Counted from the stretch's first letter, positions 8,751 through 17,998 are shown. The stretch is 64,000 bases of DNA from Tildeniella nuda ZEHNDER 1965/U140 (GCA_019358895.1 JAHHIG010000006.1:186001-250000), one strand, 5' to 3'. The notes: generated from the letters alone by a model not told the origin. A program made the numbers and translations.

Positions 8751-9320
8751 ATGGTAATGGCAAAAAAACGTGTGGCAGTTCAACGCGCTTGCATACTTCT
8801 ACTCTCGTTCATGAGTGGCTTGCTCATTGTGACGACTTTAGCAGTCTTGCTGCCTGACGCACTCGTGCGATCGCCTGCGTTAGCTCAACGAGTACGACCA
8901 GAAGCAGTTTGGCAATCTGTGTATGAGCGAGTACCGTCGTTACCCAAAGAGAACCAGTACGTGAGTAAAGAAACTGGCAAAGTTGACGCAGATAATACGC
9001 TGGTCGGTCGTTTTGTGCGCTACCACCTCTATGTTGCTGGACGATCGCCGCTCTATCGCTTTGACTGGAAATTGACCGTAGCAGATTACCTGGGGTTGGG
9101 TCTCAATGGTGCTTTTGATGAGACAAGCTACCCCAGTCGTGCAACCTTGCGAACAAACCCAGCAGAAGGTGATCAGGCAGCGATTAATCGGCTCAGTCGA
9201 TCGCAGCGCGAGGCATTAGTGCAGGCATTAGTAGATGCCTTCTCGCCAGCCGCCGATTCATCACAAGTAACGCCTGTTTCTCCACCCCAGTTGCCCTCTA
9301 GCCCAGCAGCAAACCCTTAG
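8751..9320 (+). CDS. Conserved hypothetical, membrane-anchored or secreted
   Basis: This 189-residue protein has a basic start, a hydrophobic segment at about 12-36 (ILLLSFMSGLLIVTTLAVLL) and a polar remainder. The segment DNTLVGRFVRYHLYVAGRSPLYRFDWKLTVADYLG looks conserved and structured. The C-terminus is Pro/Ser-rich and disordered. A second ATG (MAKK, two codons later) is an equally good start. I do not recognise a functional domain. It is likely a periplasmic or lumenal protein held by an uncleaved anchor or cleaved after ALA/LAQ. No operon partner is evident. Confidence 0.7.
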   Translation: MVMAKKRVAVQRACILLLSFMSGLLIVTTLAVLLPDALVRSPALAQRVRPEAVWQSVYERVPSLPKENQYVSKETGKVDADNTLVGRFVRYHLYVAGRSPLYRFDWKLTVADYLGLGLNGAFDETSYPSRATLRTNPAEGDQAAINRLSRSQREALVQALVDAFSPAADSSQVTPVSPPQLPSSPAANP

Positions 9321-9733
9321 CACTTTAGCGATCGCGCCCGCTGAAGCCATAGCGGTAGTACGCATGGTCAAATGGATGTGACTATCGGCTCGGTAGGGAT
9401 GCTGAAGAGAGATATCTTTAGGATGCTCAATACAATGGTCGTTTGCTTTGTAGCAAGGCACATTATATAAGCGGCGATCGTGCGCCTAATTCCTAATCAA
9501 GTTAAACGACCTACATAAAGTCGTCTTGCTCGACGTGCAAGCTCGATGCCGCTACCTGTAAGAACAGCTCAACCCCTTAAAAGGCAGAGAGTTTGTAATC
9601 TAGAACACCATTAAATGGTCAGTCAAAAAGTTACCCGACAGGGTACCAAAATGAACTAATTATTTCTGCTAATGTATAAGCGGCGGGAATTTCATCAGAA
9701 CTTCATAAATTCCAGTAGCTCAAGGGGAAAGAC
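9321..9733. other. Intergenic region upstream of the EACC1-caspase module
   Basis: About 410 bp hold no reading frame that resembles a protein. The sequence becomes AT-richer towards 9733. The ribosome-site-like AGGGGA lies just before the GTG at 9734. The promoter of the two-gene module should be here. Confidence 0.4.
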
Positions 9734-10111
9734 GTGACAACCGCGAGAAATGTCAAGCTAACGCTTGCAGTTGTTGATCCAGAGTTAGATGAAGAGGAAA
9801 AAGACTTAGAGGCTCGTAGACTTCTCAGAAATCTGAGAGAAATGAAAGACGAGGTTGAGCGCGTCGAACTTGCTACAAGAGAGCCAACAGCAGGTACCAA
9901 ACCTGTGCTTGAAACTTTAGTCGGAATTCTAACCGCTGAGGTCAGTGCTAAGAATATAAAAGCGGTGTTTGAGCGACTCAGTGAATACTGGAAGCGCCCA
10001 ATCGAGATGGAAGTTGAGGCAAATGGACGCAAGCTGAAACTTAAAGTTAGCAGCCAGAAGGATTTGGAAAAGGCGATCGAGGCGGCTCAAAAGTTTGTAG
10101 CAGGATCATAG
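9734..10111 (+). CDS. EACC1-like effector-associated small protein
   Basis: A GTG start preceded by AGGGGA gives 125 residues. An N-terminal beta-strand (NVKLTLAVVDPELDEEEKD) is followed by a helical region rich in Glu/Arg (RLLRNLREMKDEVERVEL), a linker, helix LETLVGILTAEVSAKNIKAV, and a C-terminal strand pair (IEMEVEANGRKLKLKVSS) plus helix. This order matches effector-associated constant component 1 (EACC1), described in NTP-dependent biological conflict systems beside caspase, trypsin and NTPase genes. Its stop lies 20 bp before the caspase gene, so the two are co-transcribed. The assignment rests on pattern and neighbour, not on a profile search. Its role is inferred as an adaptor or regulator of the effector. 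Confidence 0.65.
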   Translation: MTTARNVKLTLAVVDPELDEEEKDLEARRLLRNLREMKDEVERVELATREPTAGTKPVLETLVGILTAEVSAKNIKAVFERLSEYWKRPIEMEVEANGRKLKLKVSSQKDLEKAIEAAQKFVAGS

Positions 10112-10131
10112 AAGGGGTAACAAGGACTAGT

Positions 10132-12489
10132 ATGGCGAAGATAGCACTACTGATTGGGATTAGTGACTACTGCGAATTACCTCGGTTGCCGGCAACGACA
10201 AGGGATATAGAAGAATTAGAGCAAGTATTAAGAAAAACAGAGATCGGTGGATTTGACGACGTTCGGCTTCTAAGAGATCCAAATGCTCACGACATGAAAG
10301 TGGCAATTGCAGAGTTGTTTGCAAACCGTAAGCGTGAGGATTTAATACTGCTGTTTTTCTCAGGACACGGAGTTAAGGACGATCGAGACGGAAAATTATA
10401 TTTTGCTACAGCCGATACGCGAAAGGCTCATGCTACTTGGACAGCTGTTTCTGCTCAAGAAATCTTAGATTTCATGCGAAATAGTCCTAGTAAACGACAG
10501 GTTGTAATTTTAGATTGTTGCTATAGCGGAGCGGCTGTAACTGGCGTAGTTGAGAAAGCGATTAATATTGAGAAAGCGGTTGATGTTGATTCAAATATTA
10601 AAGGTTTGGCGATTTTGCCTAACGTTAATGTGAATTCACACATTGATGATTTGGGTGGCGAAGGTCGAGTTGTCTTAACCTCATCAACATCAACACAAGT
10701 GTCTTTGGTAGATTCAGAGCTTTCTGTTTATACCAAATTCTTGATTGAAGGACTTGAGACAGGATCAGCAGATGAGGGTGACAACGGTTTTATTACAGCT
10801 CATGAATTACATAAATATATCAAGCAGAAGCTTACAACAGCTGGCTCACGAATGACACCAGAATTTTACCCTTCACATGAAGGGTTTGAGATTGTTTTAG
10901 CTAGATCTCACAGATCTCAAAGTGGTAATCCAGAACTTGAGTATCGTAGAGATGTTGAAAAATACATTATCGGAGCGCGGAACAGCTCTGAAAAGATTAG
11001 TAATTACCTTGCCAACAATAAAATTACTGGTAGCACACCTCGCAAAAACCTTGATGCTTTTCGAGACAAACTGAAACCTCTTGGTTTGACTGTGCAAAGA
11101 GCTGATGAGATTGAAAGCGAAGTTTTAGAGCCGTTAAAAATTCTTGAGGAGAAGAGACGCAAGTACCGAGAAGCATACATTGATGATCTTCAAAACGATC
11201 AATATTCTTTGCATGATGAAAACCGTAGGGAGTTAGATAAGTATCGAAGAAGGCTTGATTTACAAAAAACTGACCAGGACTTGATTGAGCGTCAAGTTCA
11301 TCTAGAAACATACGAAGAACGATGCCGAGAATTAGGCAATCAAAGGGCTAATCAATTACCTGACGAGTTAAGTGTTTTACGAGCCAAACTACAGCCTCAC
11401 CTTACAGATGATGTAGTAGATTCTCTTCATAAAAAGTATTTTCCTAACGTAGGTTCTTCACCAAAACGTATCACTCCTTGGGTTTTTGTTGCTTTAGCTC
11501 TAGTTGTTCTTGGGGTTGCCCTTTCACAACGTACACGAGATGCTCAAAACCCAACTCCATCACCAATCCCTAACAGTCCAAGCAGCCCAGACAATTCTAA
11601 TCAACTCGATCGTATTTCAGATGTTCCAGATGTTCCAGATCTACCCAATGTAGAGTTTAAGTACGGTGGCAGCACAACTTGGGCACCGCTTCGGAGACCA
11701 AAAGAAGAAGGGGGAAAAATACTCCCAGCTATCCAGGATGCATTTCCAAACTTTCGGTTGAAATACGAGAAACCGCCTGAAGGACAGAAAGATGGATCAA
11801 GAACTGGCATCTCAATGCTGACTAAAAAGCAGCTTGACATTGCTCTGTCATCTGATGAAACCCCTGCAAGTGAGAAACAAGCATCTAATTTATTTGAAGT
11901 TAAAGTTGGGAAAGACGCAATTGCAATCATCGTTAATCCTGACAGCGGGATCACAGAGCTAACAATTGAACAATTGCAACAAATATATAGAGGTGGAATA
12001 ACAAACTGGAAAGAATTAGGAGGCAAAGACTTGCCTATTCAACCCTACTCTCGTTCGTCAGAAAGTAGCACGACCGGCTTCGTTGGAGAGAATGTTTTTA
12101 ATGGTACTCCTGCTAGCAACCTGAAACGCCCTGATACCCCTACGAAAGGTATAAATTTCGTAAAAAATGATCCAGGAGGCATTTTCTTCTTATCAGCACC
12201 AGAAGTATTTAGTCAGGATTCAGTAAAAGATGGCAGTGTTGTGGTGCTTGCTCTTAAAAAAGATGCTTCTTCTCTTTCGATTGCTCTAGATAGCAACAAG
12301 AATTTTGCTCTCGACCAGTCTATCTTTCAGGATGGGAAGTATCCACTTGTTCGAGGCTTATATGTAGTTTATAGGAATGACAAGACAGAGGCTGAAAAGG
12401 CAGGAAAGGCTTACGCTGCTATGCTTTGCACTAAGCAAGCTCAGCAACTTCTCAAAGATCTTGGATATGGTCGAGGTGATTGTAAGTAA
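10132..12489 (+). CDS. Caspase-like protease fused to helical module, TM helix and PstS-like phosphate-binding domain
   Basis: The 785-residue product has four parts. Residues 1-260 are a peptidase C14 (caspase/metacaspase) domain with LLIGISDY, catalytic His79 in FFSGHG and Cys130 in LDCCYSG; both catalytic residues are intact. Residues about 265-440 are charged helices with the pattern L-x-L-x-x-x-D-x-x-x-IE-x-x-V seen in cyanobacterial signalling proteins. A transmembrane helix spans 448-466. Residues about 506-785 resemble the phosphate-binding protein PstS: YGGSTTWAPL, LDIALSSDE, then IYRGGITNWKELGGKDLPI. The protease should be cytoplasmic and the binding domain periplasmic. The gene looks AT-rich, and I saw no GCGATCGC in it, unlike its neighbours, suggesting transfer. 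It is probably a cell-death or defence effector gated by an external ligand; function is inferred. Confidence 0.85.
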   Translation: MAKIALLIGISDYCELPRLPATTRDIEELEQVLRKTEIGGFDDVRLLRDPNAHDMKVAIAELFANRKREDLILLFFSGHGVKDDRDGKLYFATADTRKAHATWTAVSAQEILDFMRNSPSKRQVVILDCCYSGAAVTGVVEKAINIEKAVDVDSNIKGLAILPNVNVNSHIDDLGGEGRVVLTSSTSTQVSLVDSELSVYTKFLIEGLETGSADEGDNGFITAHELHKYIKQKLTTAGSRMTPEFYPSHEGFEIVLARSHRSQSGNPELEYRRDVEKYIIGARNSSEKISNYLANNKITGSTPRKNLDAFRDKLKPLGLTVQRADEIESEVLEPLKILEEKRRKYREAYIDDLQNDQYSLHDENRRELDKYRRRLDLQKTDQDLIERQVHLETYEERCRELGNQRANQLPDELSVLRAKLQPHLTDDVVDSLHKKYFPNVGSSPKRITPWVFVALALVVLGVALSQRTRDAQNPTPSPIPNSPSSPDNSNQLDRISDVPDVPDLPNVEFKYGGSTTWAPLRRPKEEGGKILPAIQDAFPNFRLKYEKPPEGQKDGSRTGISMLTKKQLDIALSSDETPASEKQASNLFEVKVGKDAIAIIVNPDSGITELTIEQLQQIYRGGITNWKELGGKDLPIQPYSRSSESSTTGFVGENVFNGTPASNLKRPDTPTKGINFVKNDPGGIFFLSAPEVFSQDSVKDGSVVVLALKKDASSLSIALDSNKNFALDQSIFQDGKYPLVRGLYVVYRNDKTEAEKAGKAYAAMLCTKQAQQLLKDLGYGRGDCK

Positions 12490-12500
12490 CTCGGTGGATT

Positions 12501-12529
12501 AATCTCGGCATCCAACGCGGAGATTTTAT
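12501..12529 (+). terminator. Probable terminator of the caspase operon
   Basis: The hairpin AATCTCGGC...GCGGAGATT (one mismatch) begins 12 bp after the caspase stop and is followed by TTTATT. The stem is modest and the U run is short. Confidence 0.5.
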
Positions 12530-12715
12530 TGACTACAATATCCCAAACGTTGGCGAAATCAGCTCCAAAGTAATTGTGAGTTAACCGATCGCACATTCCA
12601 GCCATAGCTCACCATTCAATAGAACCTTAGTTCCGACGCAACACATTCGTAGAAGTTTAAGCGACGACATTGCAACGCTTGATGCCTGGTTAAAACCTCT
12701 GACAACCTCCGAGGT

Positions 12716-12915
12716 TTAGCCAGAATCAGCTTCAGTCTTCCCAGTGCTCTTGAACGCAGCTTTTAAATGATGAGGCTGACTTGAGAACCCTGTTCCGTTT
12801 TAAACACCTCAATACGCGATTGAAATGCCTCTTTGAAGTGAGGCACATGGGAACAGTGAGAATGCAAGCGAAGTCAGCCGCGATCGCGTTGATGGCGGCA
12901 ATCAGGCGATCGCAC
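12716..12915 (-). pseudogene. Duplicated 3' fragment of sbcC
   Basis: About 200 bp here match 18233-18431 with few differences. The matching block covers about 46 bp downstream of the sbcC stop plus the last 50 or so codons of sbcC. A one-base loss is visible (CATGGGAACAG here, CATGGGTAACAG in sbcC), so this copy is also frameshifted. It lies on the same strand as the true gene, about 5.5 kb away, and ends abruptly after GGCGATCGCAC. The rest of 12490-13095 has no gene. Confidence 0.9.
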
Positions 12916-13095
12916 TAAATCTAACTCAACTTTTGAAGCAAACACTTGATCGCGCTTCTCGCAGGGTGCGTTAATAAAATGGTGAGTTTGCTTTGCAGCA
13001 ACTTACTCTGCAACGTTGGCGGTTGCGAAGCTGAAAGAAAAAACTTTTCTGTCGGCTTCGCAAGGGTGATGCAATGCTTGCCTGTCAAATCGACA

Positions 13096-13812
13096 TTACA
13101 CAGGTTGATTAGTCGGCACTGCCAGCATTCGAGGAATCAACACATGATCAGGCTGTTCGAGCACAAACCGGACACAACGAGCAATATCTTCTGGTTGGAG
13201 CGCGCCACCCGAATTGATGTAATTTTTGTCGTCCTCACTCCAGTGATCATATAAGTTTGTAGCCACAGTACCAGGGGCGATCGCGGATACTTTGATCCCC
13301 GTTCCTGCCAGTTCCATCCGCAAAGCATCGGTAAACGCTTCAACTGCGTGCTTTGTACCGTTGTAGGCACCATATTGAGGTGCGGTTTTGAGTCCAGCAA
13401 TACTGGATGTGTTGATGAGAAAGCCACTGCCTACTTGTTTGAAATGACGCACTGCCATGTATGCCAGTCGATAAACCGATTCCACATTGAGGCGTACCAT
13501 TTGGCAAACCGCTTCAATATCCACTTCTTCAATGGAGCCAACGGTCATCGCTCCGGCATTATTGATGACGACATCCAGTTGCCCAAAGGTGGCGATCGCA
13601 AAATCGACCAGTTTTTCAGGCACGTCAGGATCGGTAACGGCAGCGGCAACTACTTTAGCGTTTTTGAGCGATGCCGCAAGTTGGTCAAGCTTGTCTTGCG
13701 ATCGTGCTGTTAGCACCAAATTCATGCCAAGAGCATCTAGGTCTTGAGCGATCGCCTTGCCGATGCCGCTACTTGCTCCTGTGATGATGGCGGTTTTTCC
13801 TGCGAGTTTCAT
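13096..13812 (-). CDS. Short-chain dehydrogenase/reductase
   Basis: This 238-residue classical SDR has the nucleotide-binding TGASSGIG (11-18), NNAG (84-87), the catalytic Ser136/Ser137, and YNGTK giving Tyr150 and Lys154. The cofactor motif with Arg37 after the second strand (LTARSQ) suggests NADP(H). The overall sequence is close to the YdfG/3-hydroxypropionate-dehydrogenase-like oxidoreductases. The substrate is unknown. It lies on the same strand downstream of an aldehyde dehydrogenase and an AraC regulator; a MITE separates it from the ALDH gene, so co-transcription may be lost. Confidence 0.92.
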   Translation of the reverse strand: MKLAGKTAIITGASSGIGKAIAQDLDALGMNLVLTARSQDKLDQLAASLKNAKVVAAAVTDPDVPEKLVDFAIATFGQLDVVINNAGAMTVGSIEEVDIEAVCQMVRLNVESVYRLAYMAVRHFKQVGSGFLINTSSIAGLKTAPQYGAYNGTKHAVEAFTDALRMELAGTGIKVSAIAPGTVATNLYDHWSEDDKNYINSGGALQPEDIARCVRFVLEQPDHVLIPRMLAVPTNQPV

Positions 13813-13847
13813 ACGTGCAATTCTCCAAATGTGAATGTATTAGTTCA

Positions 13848-13989
13848 GAGGATGTCTTAAAAGCTGTAAGGTGCGCTCCTAAATGCCCCCCTAGCCCCCA
13901 ATTCTGGGGGAGCCAGACTTTCAAAGTCCCCCAAAATTGGGGGATTGAGGGGGCAAAGACGGTGTCCTTGACACTTCTCAGACATCCTC
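13848..13989. mobile_element. 142-bp MITE with TCA target duplication
   Basis: The ends GAGGATGTCTTAAAAG and CTTCTCAGACATCCTC are imperfect inverted repeats. TCA flanks both sides (13845-13847, 13990-13992), a 3-bp duplication of TNA form. The interior is the CCCCCTAGCCCCCAATT...AATTGGGGGATTGAGGGGGC palindrome. It has no coding capacity. A related element with TAA flanks lies at 63791-63961. TNA duplications are typical of some IS5-family transposases (inference). Confidence 0.8.
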
Positions 13990-14044
13990 TCAAAGCAAAA
14001 TTGTTAGAGGAATGATTCACAAAACCATACCTGGCGAAGACAAT

Positions 14045-15541
14045 CTAGGACAGATCAACCCAAACGGTTTTCGTTTGCAGGTAAAACTCCAATGCTTCTC
14101 GACCGTTTTCCCGTCCATAGCCGCTCATCTTGTAACCACCAAAAGGGCTTGAGGGATCGAATTGACCGTAGGTGTTTACCCAAACTGTGCCTGCCTTCAA
14201 CTGGGCTGCGGCTTTGTGCGCCTGCTTGATGTTGCGAGTATGCACACCCGCAGCCAAGCCATACTGGTTGCTATTGGCAATGCGAATGGCATCATCGAAG
14301 TCATTGAAGGGAATGACTGAAAGAATGGGACCAAAGGTTTCTTCGCGGGCGATCGTCATCTCACTCTTCACATCCGCAAACACAGTTGGTTCCACAAAGT
14401 AGCCCTTACCTGTACCAATATTTGCAGCTTTGCCACCGCTGACTAAACGCGCCCCATCTTGTTTGCCAACTTCCATGTAGCGGAGTACATTTTCGTATTC
14501 GCTGCGGTTGGCGATCGGTCCCATTTGACTTTTAGGATCAAGCGGATCACCGACTTTGGTTCGCTTTGCCCATTCCACCACACGCTCCAGCACGTCGTCA
14601 TACACCGATCGCTCGATCAACATGCGCGATCCGGCATAGCAAATTTCACCCTTGTTGTAAAACATCCCGTAGTAAGCGGTTTCTGCTGCGGCATCCAGAT
14701 CAGCATCCGCAAAAATGATGTTGGCAGACTTACCGCCCAACTCCATCGTTAGATGTTTCAATGTGTCGGCTGCATCTTTGATGACGCGAATGCCGCTTGC
14801 CGTTGAGCCTGTGATCGCAACTTTATGCACATCAGGATGGGTTGAAAGCGTGTGCCCAACCGTGCTTCCCGGTCCTGGAACCACATTAAACACCCCATCA
14901 GGAATTCCTGCTTCCTGCATAATTGCTGCCACTTTGAGCGCAGATAGCGGTGTTGACGAGGCAGGCTTGTGAACGATCGTATTGCCTGCCGCCAGTGCAG
15001 GAGCAAACTTGTGAATGGAGAGAACGAGGGGGAAGTTGAACGGCGTAATGGCAGCGATGACTCCTAAAGGTTCCCGCAGCGTATACGTGTGTAATCCCTT
15101 GGTGGTTTGTTTAACAGACCCTTCAATTTTGCTTGCCCAACCTGCAAAGTAGTGAAACACATTCGCTAAATGGGGAATATCGATCGCCATGCTGTCTGTA
15201 AACAGCCGCCCCATTTCTTTTGCCTGCAAAAATGCCAGTTCTTCACCATACTTCAGAAACAAATCTCCAATGCGCCAGAGGATTTTACCTCGCTCGTGAC
15301 CGCTCATCTGTCCCCAAGCACCCTGTTCAAAAGCACGGTGAGCCGATGCGATCGCCGCGATCGCATCTTCTTTTGTGCCTTCTGCAACCTGGGCAACCAC
15401 CGCCTCTGTCGTTGGATCAATGACATCAAATGTTTTGCCACTACTGGAGTTACGCCAGCTACCGTTGATATAAAGCTGGGTCAGATTAATTGTAAAATTG
15501 GGATGAGTCGATGACTGCAAGACATCAAGTTGTGCGACCAT
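14045..15541 (-). CDS. NAD(P)-dependent aldehyde dehydrogenase
   Basis: The 498-residue length is standard for the ALDH superfamily, which oxidises aldehydes to carboxylic acids. The catalytic Glu267 (LTMELGGKSA) and Cys301 (GEICYAGSR) are present, with the cofactor motif ITGSTASG (243-250), TPFNFP (166-171) and the C-terminal EETFGPILSVIPF. It resembles the betaine/phenylacetaldehyde type. The N-terminal start MVAQLDVLQSS is followed by a normal LYINGSW. An AraC regulator lies about 120 bp upstream on the same strand and probably controls it. The substrate is unknown. Confidence 0.93.
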   Translation of the reverse strand: MVAQLDVLQSSTHPNFTINLTQLYINGSWRNSSSGKTFDVIDPTTEAVVAQVAEGTKEDAIAAIASAHRAFEQGAWGQMSGHERGKILWRIGDLFLKYGEELAFLQAKEMGRLFTDSMAIDIPHLANVFHYFAGWASKIEGSVKQTTKGLHTYTLREPLGVIAAITPFNFPLVLSIHKFAPALAAGNTIVHKPASSTPLSALKVAAIMQEAGIPDGVFNVVPGPGSTVGHTLSTHPDVHKVAITGSTASGIRVIKDAADTLKHLTMELGGKSANIIFADADLDAAAETAYYGMFYNKGEICYAGSRMLIERSVYDDVLERVVEWAKRTKVGDPLDPKSQMGPIANRSEYENVLRYMEVGKQDGARLVSGGKAANIGTGKGYFVEPTVFADVKSEMTIAREETFGPILSVIPFNDFDDAIRIANSNQYGLAAGVHTRNIKQAHKAAAQLKAGTVWVNTYGQFDPSSPFGGYKMSGYGRENGREALEFYLQTKTVWVDLS

Positions 15542-15658
15542 GTTTTTCCCCTTAAGTGAAAGCCATAGACCAAATCAATTAATTTAGCCATAAGCTAACC
15601 ATAGAAGGCTTCACGAGGATACAATAGGCACTTCTTGCGTTCTTTTTGACGATTCTTG

Positions 15659-16582
15659 CTATTGCTTTCGCAGTTGCATCGGTGTGAGTCCTGTAGCTCG
15701 CTTCAGGTGACGTGTTAGTTGGCTTTGCTCATTAAACCCCACTGTTTGAGCAACTTCTGCGATACTCAGTTGGCTCTGCAACAGTAATTGCTTTGCCCGT
15801 TCTACGCGCTGCCGAATCAAATATTGATGAGGAGATGCGCCAGTAGATTGTTTGAATAAACGGCAAAAGTGGTATTGGCTCAGACAACAAAGCGCGGCAA
15901 GCTGTTCTAAAGACAAGTCTTCTGCTAAATGCTCACTGATAAACTCAAGGATGAGGTGTAGTCTTACCCTTGATAGCCCGCCCTTGTAATTGCAGGGCAA
16001 TACCCGACTGTTTGAATATTGCTTGACTAGCCTTGCTGCAAGGGCAGTCATCAAACTCTCTGCGTATAAAGTTCCAGTTGCGCCTCCGCTCTCGACTTCT
16101 GACAGCAAGTGCTTGGCAACATTGGCAACTAATTCATCTTCAAAATTTGGTTGCGGAATGATTTCGATTCGTTCTCCAGCACTAATGTCTCGTGCGGCTC
16201 TTTCAACGAATTTGGGTTCGAGGTATAAAACTAAAAAGTCAGCTTGCGAAAAACTGTGACCAATGTGTGGCAATCCGAATGGATATAAGAGCGCATCGCC
16301 GCAGTTATGTGTAATGGTGCGACGACGAGTTCCGGTGTCGAAAATGTCTTTTTTGTAATTGCCGCTTAGTAGAAAACCGATGATGTGTGTGGGAAAACAA
16401 ATTTCTGGAGTGACCGCATGATCAAAAATACGATGGCGTTCTAAGCGAAAGCCATGCCATTTAGCCAGCAAGCTCTTACTTGACAAAACAGGAGCAAAAA
16501 TCCCGCTAACCTCTGAGAGAGCGTCGAGTTTAACAGTATTGCTACATGCTGTTTGTTTTGCTGGGTGTATCATGGCTAACAC
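15659..16582 (-). CDS. AraC-family transcriptional regulator
   Basis: The 307-residue protein has a variable N-terminal effector-binding part and a C-terminal AraC/XylS DNA-binding domain (about 205-307) with two helix-turn-helix units: EDLSLEQLAALCCLSQYHFC, then LSIAEVAQTVGFNEQSQLTR followed by RHLKRATGLTP. The N-terminal part contains GDALLYPFGLPHIGHS, a cupin-like strand. It is probably the regulator of the downstream aldehyde dehydrogenase, as both lie on the same strand. The inducer is not known. Confidence 0.92.
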   Translation of the reverse strand: MLAMIHPAKQTACSNTVKLDALSEVSGIFAPVLSSKSLLAKWHGFRLERHRIFDHAVTPEICFPTHIIGFLLSGNYKKDIFDTGTRRRTITHNCGDALLYPFGLPHIGHSFSQADFLVLYLEPKFVERAARDISAGERIEIIPQPNFEDELVANVAKHLLSEVESGGATGTLYAESLMTALAARLVKQYSNSRVLPCNYKGGLSRVRLHLILEFISEHLAEDLSLEQLAALCCLSQYHFCRLFKQSTGASPHQYLIRQRVERAKQLLLQSQLSIAEVAQTVGFNEQSQLTRHLKRATGLTPMQLRKQ

Positions 16583-17079
16583 TTACAACATCACATAAGA
16601 GGCAATGACTTTCAGCTCCCTTCTGGGGAACAGAGTTGGGGATGAGAGCAAATCATCCCGCCAATCAGCAACGCCCATCATTTGCACTACGATCGCATCT
16701 CTCGCTCAGTATATCAAGGGTTAAAGCGATTGGTGGCTGGGTTAGCTATCTTTTCAGATGAGCAGCTAAGTAGTGACATAGATAAATTTGGTCACCCTAC
16801 CGACACCTCCCAAACTACCGCCTTATCAATCTTCTCAAAGCAACTCAGCCATAAACATTGACAAGCAGCTTCTTAGCAGTTGCCCTTATCGAGGAATTAA
16901 GCGGCTCAACAAGTTATTGGACGGAGCAACTCCCCCGATTTGCTTCGGTGGGAAAAGAGATCGAATGCTTGCTGTCTATCGACCTCAATTAATGAAGGAG
17001 ATAGACAGCAACTAGTCTGCATCGTAGCTTTAGTTGGGGATTAAACAGAGTATTCCGTTTAGCGGCTGAGTTCGTAAAC
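16583..17079. other. Intergenic region with a doubtful 75-codon frame
   Basis: About 500 bp lie between the AraC gene and the next minus-strand gene. A plus-strand frame of 75 codons (16788-17015, MVTLPTPPKLPP) exists, but it has no clear ribosome site or recognisable motif. I do not call it as a gene. No repeats or RNA motifs were recognised. Confidence 0.35.
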
Positions 17080-17469
17080 CTAAGCGGCAGGGCTTTGACT
17101 CTTGGGGTCTTCACTGTCGGTTTTTACCGTGCGACGTGCGGGACGTTTTCGGTCTTTCCGGCGGGTGCCACCAGCCATCGCATACTCGTTACTATTCTTG
17201 CCAAACTTAGACGCAACTCCCATCAGCATGCGCTCTGACCATTCAGAAAGGAGCGTTTTTCCCTCCCCGATCGCAATACTGGCATCGTTAACTACTGCTA
17301 GAGCAGTGTTGTAAACCTCCAGCTTCTGCCGCGTCTCGTTAATTAACTGCTCATAGGTTTCTACAGTCAGCCCGTTGCCCAGGTCGAGGGATACACTAAC
17401 AGCTTTAAGCGCTCCCAAACGCGATTCAGCTTTATCTAAAATTCGAGAGACTTTTTTTGGTCTTGGCAT
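17080..17469 (-). CDS. Conserved cyanobacterial hypothetical protein
   Basis: The 129-residue protein begins MPRPKKVSRILDKAESRLGA, then has a helical core, LGNGLTVETYEQLINETRQK, followed by TLLSEWSERMLMGVASKFGK, and ends with a basic tail (RRKDRKRPARRTVK). I recognise the family as widespread in cyanobacteria but know no function. The basic, charged composition would fit nucleic-acid or protein binding (inference). It is monocistronic. Confidence 0.8.
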   Translation of the reverse strand: MPRPKKVSRILDKAESRLGALKAVSVSLDLGNGLTVETYEQLINETRQKLEVYNTALAVVNDASIAIGEGKTLLSEWSERMLMGVASKFGKNSNEYAMAGGTRRKDRKRPARRTVKTDSEDPKSQSPAA

Positions 17470-17706
17470 CAGAGTTCACCCGTATGATTGAACGTTTAGT
17501 CCAAACTAACTCAGACAAACTGAGGCAAAGAACCGTAAGTTTTGCTAAAAATGTCGGCTCTTTTTGCTCAAAGGTTCAGAAACGTCAGTGAACTTACGAA
17601 CTGAAAGAGCGACGATCGCTCAGGAAATCTACTGCCCTGGCAACCAATCTCTTAGGCTGCTAAATTGAGATTGTATGCAGAATCTGTAAGAGGCGATCGC
17701 AGCCAT

Positions 17707-17963
17707 AGCAAAACTCCCCCAGTTCAACCGAATCAACTGACGAAACGAAGATCCGTTTGAACAGAATCAATTTCGGCTAATCCAGATCAAAGAAATACTT
17801 AAACTGAATCAATATCAGCATAAGGAGATCTTATTTCTCAACGCTGCGAATCAATTTCCGCTCAAGCTGAATCAAGATCGACTAAGCCTGAACTACTATT
17901 GGCTTGACCTGAATCGCTTCCCGCTTGACCGGAATCAAGATCAGCTTAGCTTGAATCAAGATC
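17707..17963. repeat. Degenerate 21-bp tandem array (about 12 units)
   Basis: Units of 21 bp begin near AATCAA and read like AATCAAGATCAGCTTAGCTTG, with strong divergence among the first copies. The period is kept exactly over about 250 bp. One plus frame is open through most of the array and gives a heptad pattern (NQDQLSL), but it has no start codon. The array is followed within 40 bp by hairpin-rich CCCTCATCCCC sequence, like the second 21-bp array at 27416. Confidence 0.65.
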
Positions 17964-17998
17964 AGCTTTTCGGCGTTGCTGAATCCAGGGATGATTTG

